IMG/VR virus record: IMGVR_UViG_3300032093_009193
Location: 1-56,940 of that record
Direction: 5' to 3' (one strand)
Length of the DNA: 56,940 nucleotides
Source of the DNA: a virus
The position numbers and the translations under genes were made by a program. Positions 24,182 to 31,930 of the stretch are shown here, one piece after another (within the stretch, counting starts at the first letter, position 1; every line of letters starts with the position of its first letter). The notes below the pieces were generated by a model. It ran no database searches, had not been told where the DNA came from, and saw only the letters and a list, made by a program, of their open reading frames with translations.

Positions 24182-24201
24182 TTCTATATTCTCCTATTTT
24201 T

Positions 24202-24209
24202 TATTTATA
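24202..24209 (-). promoter_or_regulatory. T4-type late promoter for gene 23
   Basis: Minus-strand TATAAATA with predicted +1 near 24196. The leader is about 15 nt and begins with AGGAG (24195-24191), 9 nt before the ATG. Confidence 0.75.
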
Positions 24210-25151
24210 TTATTTGACTTTTGGATTTGATGCCTTTAATTGCTTGCTGATTGACTGAACATAAATGCTCATATCTTCATTTAGATTAACTGGAGCAATC
24301 TGATCACTTTCCATGATTGAGGATTGTGCTGATTGGGTTGGTTTTGTTTCACCATTTAGATATGATTCCTTTATGATTTTAATTTTATCTCTGTATTGAT
24401 CTAAAGAATCAAAGTTGATTCCTTCCGATAGAGATGCAATTTTTTCAATTTCAGTATCAGCAAGTCCTGCTGTTTCTTCGAAGAAGATGTTTAAGCACTT
24501 TGCTACTGCTACTTCTTCATTGAGGGCCATATTTTCTTGAATTAGCTTGTTCATTGATTCTTGAAGTTCGTTGTGTTCATCGAATAGTTCATCAACGATA
24601 TCAACTTTGTCTTCTGGAATGTCAACATAGCTGTTTTCAAATAGATCCTTTAGACCACGCATAAAGTTTTCAGCAATTTCTGTTCTGAAGCCTTGCTCTA
24701 CTTGTAGTCTATTTTCTTCCATCCATTCATTAATAGCGTATGAAAGATATTCATCAATTGATTCTGTTAGTGTTGAAGCGACAGACTCCGTTTGCTCTGC
24801 GATTAATTCTTCAGATGCTTGAAGGATTGCTTGCTCAACGATTGAGATTTTTTCATTTAAAGCTGCTTCAAAAATAACGGCAGCTCTTTGCTTAAATTCG
24901 TCCGATAAATCTTGTCCTTCAAATAAAGCATTGATATAGTCGGTTATATCTAACTCAACACTTTCTTCCATCTGTGCTCCCATTGTCTGATCAGTGCCAC
25001 CAGCATTTGAAACTCCTGCTGGAGAAAGGGATGCCATATTCTTTTTAGCATCTCCGTCCTTTGCTATTGCTTTTGCAAACATTGGAGTCACTCCGTTGGA
25101 CGAAAATGTTCCTTTTCCACTCTCATCATGTACATCTTTATTTCCTTGCAT
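24210..25151 (-). CDS. 22: Prohead core scaffold protein (gp22)
   Basis: A 313-aa, acidic, almost wholly helical protein located between the protease and capsid genes as in T4. It has an unstructured start (GNKDVHDESGKGTFSSNG), then long heptad-like helices rich in Glu (FEAALNEKISIVEQAIL, DELFDEHNELQESMN). The C-terminal ISKQLKAS end resembles the gp22 tail that contacts gp23. It forms the inner core around which the head assembles and is later degraded by gp21. Confidence 0.85.
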   Translation of the reverse strand: MQGNKDVHDESGKGTFSSNGVTPMFAKAIAKDGDAKKNMASLSPAGVSNAGGTDQTMGAQMEESVELDITDYINALFEGQDLSDEFKQRAAVIFEAALNEKISIVEQAILQASEELIAEQTESVASTLTESIDEYLSYAINEWMEENRLQVEQGFRTEIAENFMRGLKDLFENSYVDIPEDKVDIVDELFDEHNELQESMNKLIQENMALNEEVAVAKCLNIFFEETAGLADTEIEKIASLSEGINFDSLDQYRDKIKIIKESYLNGETKPTQSAQSSIMESDQIAPVNLNEDMSIYVQSISKQLKASNPKVK

Positions 25152-25172
25152 ATTTTTCTCCGTGTTTTATAT

Positions 25173-25180
25173 TATTTATA
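25173..25180 (-). promoter_or_regulatory. T4-type late promoter for gene 22
   Basis: Minus-strand TATAAATA in the 70-bp gap 25152-25221. Predicted +1 is near 25167, giving a leader of about 16 nt that contains GGAG (25158-25161). Nothing else is evident in the gap. Confidence 0.7.
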
Positions 25181-25221
25181 TAATTAATTTTTTTAACAAT
25201 TTTGTATGTAACATTAAATTA

Positions 25222-25947
25222 TTATCTCAGTCGTCTATTTGTACGAGGGGTAACTATACCAGCTCGTATTTCAGCTTCTTGAGTACCTGTTCTGCGTCTA
25301 TTCAATTCGTTCTTTATATCTCTTATATCATCTTCTCTGGTTTTTGGTACAATATTAGTTGGTGGTCCAGAAACTGGAATTTTTACTCCATTTGTTGGCT
25401 GTTTTGACATATTTCTTCTTACATAATTTGAAGCTTTTATACCCCTATACACTCCAGTTAAAACTCTCGGCAGGACTGTTGTTAGTCCAGCAGCAAACAG
25501 AGATTTTATTCCACCAGTAGCTATATTTGTAACAGTTCCCATAGCACCACTTGGACCAATAGTTGAACCTTGACTCAAAGAACCTTGAATATTTCTTTTG
25601 ATTCCAGATACTACAGTACCACCAATAGTTTTTTGTGGTCTATATTTTATTCTTTTAGTTACAATTCCAGAATTAACGGTTCCTGCTTCTGGCTCATCTG
25701 TTCCAGAAGTTGTTGGTGTATTTGATACTGTACTTTGTGGTTCATTTTCTAAATCTCCACGAAAAGGACCAGATGGAATTCTCCAATTTTGTGGAAATTG
25801 AAATCTTTGAGTTGCTTTTCTTCTGGCTATAGCCTGTAGACTATTATTGCCAGATAATTCTTTTCTAATACCCTGAGCAATTAAACCTAATCTACCTAAA
25901 TTAGAATAATTAACTTCATCTAGAGATATATTTTTTGAAAAACTCAT
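25222..25947 (-). CDS. Basic protein between 22 and 21, possible internal head protein
   Basis: A 241-aa protein with high Arg/Lys content (ARRKATQRF, KRIKYRPQ, ELNRRRTG, TPRTNRRLR at the C-terminus) and a Gly/Ser/Thr-rich middle. A weakly hydrophobic GGIKSLFAAGLTTVLPRVL stretch lies near 145-165. A gp21-type cleavage triplet SLDE/V lies at residues 8-12. Basic proteins encoded in the prohead module and cut near the N-terminus are typical T4 internal proteins, so packaging with the DNA is plausible. No family recognised. Confidence 0.6.
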   Translation of the reverse strand: MSFSKNISLDEVNYSNLGRLGLIAQGIRKELSGNNSLQAIARRKATQRFQFPQNWRIPSGPFRGDLENEPQSTVSNTPTTSGTDEPEAGTVNSGIVTKRIKYRPQKTIGGTVVSGIKRNIQGSLSQGSTIGPSGAMGTVTNIATGGIKSLFAAGLTTVLPRVLTGVYRGIKASNYVRRNMSKQPTNGVKIPVSGPPTNIVPKTREDDIRDIKNELNRRRTGTQEAEIRAGIVTPRTNRRLR

Positions 25948-26591
25948 TAAATTCCTCTCATGAATCTTTCGAATATTTCAAGAGCTTTATTTTCGTAATC
26001 TTTAGCTGAAATCTTTTTAATTTCTTTGTGAAATTTTTCTATTTCTTGTTCTTTTAAAAGACCATTATCCCAGACCCATTCCTTGCCTTCCAATATTCCG
26101 TTTACGAAAGCTTGTGGGGCTGATGGATCTGAAACGATGTCTATTGCGGAAAGAGTAAAATCTGATTGAACCTCATTGATTTCATTTACTTTTTTAAGGC
26201 TTCCCATACCCCTTGAAGAAACTCCAAGCAAAGCACCTTCATCTATTAAAGATTTAACAATCTTTCCCATTGGAGTATCTAAAACTTTAGCTTTACCGTA
26301 AAAGTTATTTCCATCCTGATTAAGTTCTACTATCATGTGGGACACACGATCAAGATTAACTGTTGGACCAGATGGATGATTTAGTTCACCTAAAGCTCTT
26401 TTCTTATTTACATATTCTTTGAGGTATCTTTTACACTCATTTTCTAGAATATTGACAGAATAGCGTCTACCGTTTCTATTTACGGTTTCAGCCTGCATCA
26501 TTATTCCTTCAATGAAATAGTTTTTCTGACCAGTTTCAGAAGATTCAACTAATGCCTTAACATTTTCAATTGTTTCGGTGATTAGTTTCAT
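25947..26591 (-). CDS. 21: Prohead core protease (gp21)
   Basis: A 214-aa serine protease of the T4 gp21/herpesvirus assemblin-like group. YFIEGIMMQAETVNRNGRRY opens the fold, the catalytic His is in GELNHPSG (H72), the nucleophile Ser in GVSSRGMGS (about 125), and IDIVSDPSAPQAFVN follows. It matures the prohead by cutting gp23, gp22 and core proteins after L/I-x-E. Size and motifs are normal. Confidence 0.93.
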   Translation of the reverse strand: MKLITETIENVKALVESSETGQKNYFIEGIMMQAETVNRNGRRYSVNILENECKRYLKEYVNKKRALGELNHPSGPTVNLDRVSHMIVELNQDGNNFYGKAKVLDTPMGKIVKSLIDEGALLGVSSRGMGSLKKVNEINEVQSDFTLSAIDIVSDPSAPQAFVNGILEGKEWVWDNGLLKEQEIEKFHKEIKKISAKDYENKALEIFERFMRGI

Positions 26592-26594
26592 CTA

Positions 26595-27125
26595 TTATTC
26601 TCCGCAGTTTTCGCAAATTTCTTCTTCTTCAGAATCCTCATCATCATCGTAATTATCAAAATCGTCATCTTCATCTGCTTCTTCGGATAGAAGTTCACTG
26701 GCTATCTCGGCAATTTCTTCCTCTGAAAGTTCTTCACCCAACTCATTTTCAATATCTTCGACTATTTGGGTGAGTTCATCAAGGAAGACTTCATAGTCTT
26801 CTTTTGCTACCTTCATACCCTTTTTATTTTCTCCAGCCTCGGTTGAGTCTTCTGGGTTATCATCTTCGCCAGCCTTTTCATCGGCGTAATCGGGAACGCC
26901 ATCGCCGTCTTCATCTGGCTTTGATTTCTTTTCTTTTGATTTTTTCATTTCCTCTAAATAGGCATCTCTGTCGTTTGGATTCATAAAAACGGTTGGTGCA
27001 TATTCAAGTAACGATTCTTCTAACTTTTTTCCAAGCTTCTTATACATTCTCTTCTCAAGAAGTTCATTTGCTTGGCTGTATTTTTTCTCTAAAATAAGTG
27101 GTATAATTTCTGAAAATTCGCTCAT
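26595..27125 (-). CDS. 68: Acidic prohead core protein (gp68-like)
   Basis: A 176-aa protein in the T4 gene 68 position. The N-terminal 50 residues form helices (FSEIIPLILEKKYSQANELL, KLGKKLEESL). The remainder is extremely acidic, with a DEDGDGVPDYADEK segment resembling a calcium-binding thrombospondin/dockerin-type loop and a C-terminal CENCGE. Such acidic core proteins fill the prohead interior and are digested on maturation. The assignment rests on position and composition. Confidence 0.6.
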   Translation of the reverse strand: MSEFSEIIPLILEKKYSQANELLEKRMYKKLGKKLEESLLEYAPTVFMNPNDRDAYLEEMKKSKEKKSKPDEDGDGVPDYADEKAGEDDNPEDSTEAGENKKGMKVAKEDYEVFLDELTQIVEDIENELGEELSEEEIAEIASELLSEEADEDDDFDNYDDDEDSEEEEICENCGE

Positions 27126-27391
27126 TATTTTCTCCTAATTCTTTTATTATTTATTTTTTTAAGTTTTTCAAGATATTCTTTAAAAAATGAAAATAGGGTA
27201 TTTTTATTTGATAAAATAGGTTTAATATTCTTATAATTTGGCCCAAAAACAGTAGAAAGTATATTAATTTGTTCTGGGGTTATGTTTACAGATTCACTAT
27301 TTCTCAAAAATAAATTTATACCTCTTTTTTCTCTTTTTGGATTTTTTAATAAAGATACTATTTTTTCTCTTTCATGAAAGTATATTTTCAT
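27125..27391 (-). CDS. Small basic protein in the gene 67 position
   Basis: An 88-aa, strongly basic protein (KNPKREKRGINLFLR, KLKKINNKRIRRK at the C-terminus). It sits between the portal and gp68-like genes where T4 encodes the acidic core protein gp67, but its charge is opposite, so homology is doubtful. It overlaps both neighbours by 1-4 bp and is very likely translated. It may bind DNA or the acidic core protein next to it. Confidence 0.5.
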   Translation of the reverse strand: MKIYFHEREKIVSLLKNPKREKRGINLFLRNSESVNITPEQINILSTVFGPNYKNIKPILSNKNTLFSFFKEYLEKLKKINNKRIRRK

Positions 27392-28983
27392 TGGTTAGTC
27401 TTTTGTTTTTGATCTGCTGTTCCCTGATCAGCTTGAGCCGTTAAACTAGACGCTTGAATTGCTTGTTGCTGCGCCTGAGCCTCCATAGCCATCTGCTGCT
27501 CCTCAGAAATCTGCTTATCAATTTCTTCCATAACATCATCAGATTGCTTCAGAATATGTTTTCTGATATATTTTGTTGAGAAATACTTACCTTCATAAGA
27601 AGATAATACATTTAACATATCTACCTTTTCCCTCAACAATTCATTTTCTTTCAATTCATTGAAATATGAATCTTTATTGTAGACGAAATTGATATCCTGG
27701 TATATTTTTTCCCAATCGTTTAGGGTAATAATTCCCTTCAACAATAGTTGTTTTTTCAAAACATCCAAGAATAACATAGAGAATTTGCTTCTCAATCTTT
27801 CAATAAACTTGAAAAATTTAACCTCATCTCTACTGATTTCTGTGGTTCTTCCCATATTGAAACCACTATTTGATTCAAGTCTAGAAATAGGAACATTCAA
27901 AGCTCTATATAATTTTCTTTGTAAATAGTCAACATCATCCATCTGTCCAAGATTCTGTCCACCATCCAGAGTAGCTATTTCTGTTCCCTTTCCACCATCT
28001 CTTCTAGGAATCCAGTAGTCTTCAAGCATTGTCAAATGCGCTCTATCGTCTTTGATTTCACCAGTTTTTTGATCATATACAAGACGATTCCTATAACGAT
28101 TCATCAACTCCCTCATATATTGTTCGGCTTTTTGTTTTGGAAGATTGCCGATATCAATATAAAAAATTCGTCTCTCTGGTGCTCTGGTCATTCTATAAAT
28201 GACAACAGCATCCTCAATCTGACGAAGCATGTTTAATGGGCGAATGGCTTTGTGTAGGTATCCGATTACTCTCTTGGTATTGGAATCGATCAATCCAGAA
28301 TGCACATAGGAGATTGAATCAACCGCAATTTTTAAACCAGAACTATTCGTTTGTATGATTGCATCTGGATCAAGATCGGTATAAAGAAAATATTCTTCAA
28401 GACTTTTAATTATTGGTGTTTGAACGCCATTAATTACTTTATTTTCTTTATTTACCTTTCTGATCTTTTTAATTTTCATTGGGTCGATCAGGCGAATTTC
28501 TTGTATTCCCTTTTCTGGTCTAGTATCATCAATAATAATATGAAAATACAATCTAGCATCTATGTACCATTTTCTAAAAATGTCATAGCCGTGATGATTA
28601 AATTTTAATAGTTTTAAAATATTTTTAAATTCTTTGTGTATTTTTTCTTTTATCTGTGGTGATAAACTTTCAACATTTTTCAAATCTAAAAATATAGCAT
28701 TATTATCGTGGTCAAAAACTATAGATTCGTTAATTATATCTTCTATAGCCATATCAACTTCTGGATATAGAGCCATTGATCTATACTGTGAAAGTTGAGT
28801 ATTTTCATCTCTTATAGAGCCGCCGAAATCATATACTGTAGAAAAAAAACCACCACTTTCTACAGTAACAGTTCCATCGTAGGTATCTGGCGGTACAAAG
28901 GATGATTGTGTCTCTACAGCATTTCCATCTGTAGAATTTTTATCATCCTGCTTTTTGCCGAAAAGAAATCCATATAAATTCAT
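27388..28983 (-). CDS. 20: Portal vertex protein (gp20)
   Basis: A 531-aa portal of T4 type (T4 gp20 is 524 aa). Landmarks include EVDMAIEDIINESIV near 73, a wing region IRLIDPMKIKKIRKV, YRMTRAPERRIFYIDIGNLP, then GTEIATLDGGQNLGQMDDVDYL and LYRALNVPISRLE. The C-terminal tail is Gln/Ala-rich. Twelve copies form the DNA gate at the head vertex and nucleate prohead assembly. A late promoter ends 5 nt before the ATG. Confidence 0.95.
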   Translation of the reverse strand: MNLYGFLFGKKQDDKNSTDGNAVETQSSFVPPDTYDGTVTVESGGFFSTVYDFGGSIRDENTQLSQYRSMALYPEVDMAIEDIINESIVFDHDNNAIFLDLKNVESLSPQIKEKIHKEFKNILKLLKFNHHGYDIFRKWYIDARLYFHIIIDDTRPEKGIQEIRLIDPMKIKKIRKVNKENKVINGVQTPIIKSLEEYFLYTDLDPDAIIQTNSSGLKIAVDSISYVHSGLIDSNTKRVIGYLHKAIRPLNMLRQIEDAVVIYRMTRAPERRIFYIDIGNLPKQKAEQYMRELMNRYRNRLVYDQKTGEIKDDRAHLTMLEDYWIPRRDGGKGTEIATLDGGQNLGQMDDVDYLQRKLYRALNVPISRLESNSGFNMGRTTEISRDEVKFFKFIERLRSKFSMLFLDVLKKQLLLKGIITLNDWEKIYQDINFVYNKDSYFNELKENELLREKVDMLNVLSSYEGKYFSTKYIRKHILKQSDDVMEEIDKQISEEQQMAMEAQAQQQAIQASSLTAQADQGTADQKQKTNQ

Positions 28984-28988
28984 ATTAC

Positions 28989-28996
28989 TATTTATA
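28989..28996 (-). promoter_or_regulatory. T4-type late promoter for gene 20, leaderless
   Basis: Minus-strand TATAAATA, then GTAAT, then the ATG at 28983. The predicted +1 coincides with the A of the start codon, as for the gp3-like gene. Confidence 0.65.
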
Positions 28997-29000
28997 TAAA

Positions 29001-29537
29001 TTAGATTGCGAATTCTTCAGCATAATCATATGCTAATGTTAAAACAAAATCTGCAATTGAGTCTGGTATATCATTATTTAATTCTATTGGTGTCATTTCT
29101 ATTGGATAGCAATTTGATAAAACAACTCTTTTACCGAAAGTATTTCCGTCTTCTGTATCATAATAAATTTCCCATTTAGAGGTCGGAAAATAATCCATAG
29201 CTGTATGGTCTGGGGAGTTGATTCTATCCATCCAAGACATCAATTCACTTCTCAATTGAATTCCTAACTCGGATGAACAATAGATGTTCATGCTTATTTC
29301 TTGAAATACTCTTTCTGCTGGAAATTTAATTTCCCTACCTCTATAATTTATGGGAACAGTTCCTATTGTTGATCCAGGAATTTGAATAGATTTTATATAA
29401 ACTTCAAGTTTTCTTGACTCATATGGATTTGTACTTAACTGTGAAAAAGAACCATTGAATAGAGGAATCTCAGCAAAAACTCTAAATCTATTTCCAGCTA
29501 CAGGTCTAAATCTAACTCTAAATTCATCTAAATTCAT
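29001..29537 (-). CDS. 19: Tail tube protein paralogue 3 (gp19 family)
   Basis: A 178-aa gp19-family protein, the most divergent of three in tandem. It keeps the start DEFRVRFRPVAGNRFRVFAEIP, the loop IPGSTIGTVPINYRGREIKFPAER and the end PIEMTPIELNNDIPDSIADFVLTLAYDY. gp19 hexamers stack to form the inner tail tube inside the sheath. The start overlaps the previous copy (ATGA). Loss of the WEY end and the altered C-terminal strand suggest a specialised ring position or minor component. Confidence 0.82.
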   Translation of the reverse strand: MNLDEFRVRFRPVAGNRFRVFAEIPLFNGSFSQLSTNPYESRKLEVYIKSIQIPGSTIGTVPINYRGREIKFPAERVFQEISMNIYCSSELGIQLRSELMSWMDRINSPDHTAMDYFPTSKWEIYYDTEDGNTFGKRVVLSNCYPIEMTPIELNNDIPDSIADFVLTLAYDYAEEFAI

Positions 29538-30118
29538 CTCAAGTATTCCCAGTAAAGGTAATTAAAAGTAACTGTAAATTCTGCAAATGTATCTGGGTTA
29601 TCGTAACTAAATTCTATTGGACTTATTTCTATTGGAAAAACATCATAGAATTTTATCTTTTTTCTATACTGAGCTGGGGTAGTAGTAACATTTCCTGTTA
29701 CTCTTTGAACTTCTACGGTTGGTGTTGTATTTCCACTAGATTTTTGATCCTGATAATGAAATTCCCAGAAAAAATCGGTGTTTACAACATTATTAGTTTC
29801 ATGAGTTTTTCGAGTATCCATGTACTCTATCCAATCTTCAAATAAATTTCTTAATTGAACATATGGAGACTCATACACTTGTATTGTCCATGGAGAATAT
29901 GATCTATCTCCAGGCAATCTTACTGCCCTACCACCATGCCCAACAGAAACAGTTCCTATTGTTGAGCTTGGCATTGAAGCAGCTTTACAATAAAATTCCA
30001 TTTCTGTTTTTTCGTAACCAGAATATGCAGTAATAACGGGAAAAGAGCCAACGACTTTGAATCGATTGGCCCTATTTCCTACAAACTCATCTCTAAATGT
30101 AGAGATAGACTGAGACAT
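29534..30118 (-). CDS. 19: Tail tube protein paralogue 2 (gp19 family)
   Basis: About 194 aa from the ATG at 30118, which overlaps the previous stop (TAATG); an ATG at 30139 would overlap coding sequence by 22 bp. It begins ISTFRDEFVGNRANRFKVVG, has SMPSSTIGTVSVGHGGRAVRLPGDRSY and ends PIEFSYDNPDTFAEFTVTF with YLYWEY. It differs from paralogue 1 mainly by an insertion around residues 110-150 (QDQKSSGNTTPTVEV). Confidence 0.87.
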   Translation of the reverse strand: MSQSISTFRDEFVGNRANRFKVVGSFPVITAYSGYEKTEMEFYCKAASMPSSTIGTVSVGHGGRAVRLPGDRSYSPWTIQVYESPYVQLRNLFEDWIEYMDTRKTHETNNVVNTDFFWEFHYQDQKSSGNTTPTVEVQRVTGNVTTTPAQYRKKIKFYDVFPIEISPIEFSYDNPDTFAEFTVTFNYLYWEYLR

Positions 30119-30660
30119 TAAACTCCTTGGTATTCCCAATAATCATAGGTGAAGGTAACAGCAAATTCTGCAAATGTGTCTGGAGTATCATAGCTAAATT
30201 CCATTGGGCTTAACTCTACTGGGAAAGCATTGACCAATTTAATTTTTCTTTGATAATCGTTTACTCCACCATCAACATCATCACCACTTACATCTTGCTC
30301 CATGTATTCAACAGTTATGTAATCACCACCACTCGCTGGAATATTTGGTCTAATATCTAGAGTATTTCTACCATTCATTCTTTCGATCCAAGCTTCGATA
30401 TCGCCACGAATATCTTGTCTTGGTGAATCATAAATTTGAACAAGCCAATCAGCATATGTTCTTTCACCAGAATATTTTACTGGCCTTCCTTTGTAACCTA
30501 CTGGAATAACTCCAATAGCTGATCCAGGAATTGTTGCGGCTTTGCAATAGAATTCAAATGTCGCTGGAGCTACTGAGCTTCCAGGAAATTGACATGAGAC
30601 TTTAAATCTATTTTGTCTTACGCCAACAAACTGTGTTCTAAATTCATTTAATGTTGCCAT
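30118..30660 (-). CDS. 19: Tail tube protein paralogue 1 (gp19)
   Basis: A 180-aa protein, close to T4 gp19 (163 aa). Key segments: LNEFRTQFVGVRQNRFKVSC, TIPGSAIGVIPVGYKGRPVKYSGERTY, a YDSPRQDIRGDIEAWI helix and the end PMEFSYDTPDTFAEFAVTF with YDYWEY. It directly follows the sheath gene as in T4 and is the best candidate for the bulk tube protein. Confidence 0.9.
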   Translation of the reverse strand: MATLNEFRTQFVGVRQNRFKVSCQFPGSSVAPATFEFYCKAATIPGSAIGVIPVGYKGRPVKYSGERTYADWLVQIYDSPRQDIRGDIEAWIERMNGRNTLDIRPNIPASGGDYITVEYMEQDVSGDDVDGGVNDYQRKIKLVNAFPVELSPMEFSYDTPDTFAEFAVTFTYDYWEYQGV

Positions 30661-30671
30661 TTATTTTTTCC

Positions 30672-31883
30672 TTATAGGGTTGATGATAAATCTTTGTTAG
30701 TGAAGGTTAGTCTTACGAAGTTGATTGATGGGATTGGTTTAACTAAGATATCAGCAACGAATGTCTTGGCTTCGATTATTTCTGGGGTGTTATTTGTTTC
30801 ATCGCAAATAATCTTATACTCAGAAATTCCTCTCTTGGCTACGACATCTGCTAGAACTGAATCGGCAGCACTGATAAACAGATTTCTGGTTATCTGATCA
30901 TTTTGTTCGAATAGCACACCTCTTGCGATTGGTGCAATTGTTTTCTTTAGGTATATGAAGAGTCTAGCGACATTGATTCCACTAAGAGTTGAAGTTCCAG
31001 TGTATAGAGTCTTATCTCCCCAGAGTAGAATTCCTTCACCAGGAACATTAAATATTGGATTGATTCTTGCCCCATATAGGGTGCTCTTATCTGCTTCTGA
31101 CAAATATCTTGTTGTGGAAACAGCGTTTGCAATTCTTCCTCTTCTTGCTCCAGCTGGGGAGAACCAAGGATATGATTCTCTGTCTGTTCTTGCAATGCAA
31201 CCAGCAACATCTGGTGCTAGAGAACTGATAATTAGATTTGCTGGATCTCCTGCAACATTGAAATGTTTCTTCTCACCAAATGCAGCAGCAGCATATTGTG
31301 CTGAGGTTGGTGAAGATGTAACAGTCATGGCTCCAGTTATAGTTGTTCCAGAATGCACAGCTAAAACTCCAAAAACTGGATTTGGTGTAGATGCTCTTTC
31401 GTCAATCATGGAAGAAACATAAGCATTATGTGCTGGAGTTCCCCCATTTCCTGTAGAACCAGAGAATACAACATCAATGTCAAGATACTTGAAGTCCATA
31501 GTTGCACCAGAATCTTGCCATGTTACATAACATGGTGCTCCATATTGAAGGAAGTTGTGAACATGATACCATTCATCAGTCCATGCGGTAGCACCATTGG
31601 TTAAAAGATCTCTAGCGGCTAGAGTAGCACCGTTGGTTCCAGAAAAACCTGGGTAGTTATAATTATAAAATGAAGTCAATCTAGCAAACCAATCGGCTAG
31701 ATTTTCAACATAGTAATATCCTTGTTGTGCTTCAGTTCCAGTTGGCCCATTATAGGCAAATAATTTCATTGAGTGGTTTCCAGGTAGTCCTAAAAACCCA
31801 CCTATTGTGGGTGAGTCTAGCTCTGAATTTGAAACTACCAATGATTCGTCTAATATTCTTACAGTTACGCCTGGATATGGCAT
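30672..31883 (-). CDS. 18: Tail sheath protein (gp18), short form
   Basis: A 403-aa sheath protein, much shorter than T4 gp18 (659 aa). The start PYPGVTVRILDESLVV is the usual linker strand, GNHSMKLFAYNGPTG follows, and the C-terminal core is clear: LSGINVARLFIYLKKTI, FEQNDQITRNLFISAADSVL, then PIPSINFVRLTFTN. The conserved contractile core and linker arms are kept, while the outer protruding domains of T4 appear absent. AGGAG precedes the ATG. Confidence 0.9.
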   Translation of the reverse strand: MPYPGVTVRILDESLVVSNSELDSPTIGGFLGLPGNHSMKLFAYNGPTGTEAQQGYYYVENLADWFARLTSFYNYNYPGFSGTNGATLAARDLLTNGATAWTDEWYHVHNFLQYGAPCYVTWQDSGATMDFKYLDIDVVFSGSTGNGGTPAHNAYVSSMIDERASTPNPVFGVLAVHSGTTITGAMTVTSSPTSAQYAAAAFGEKKHFNVAGDPANLIISSLAPDVAGCIARTDRESYPWFSPAGARRGRIANAVSTTRYLSEADKSTLYGARINPIFNVPGEGILLWGDKTLYTGTSTLSGINVARLFIYLKKTIAPIARGVLFEQNDQITRNLFISAADSVLADVVAKRGISEYKIICDETNNTPEIIEAKTFVADILVKPIPSINFVRLTFTNKDLSSTL

Positions 31884-31930
31884 GATTTTCTCCTATTTTC
31901 TTTAAATATATATTTTTTTAAATATTTTGA

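Noticed and set aside
30955-31422. Plus-strand reading frame of 155 codons
   Set aside because: It is the shadow of the tail sheath gene, without motif or start signal.
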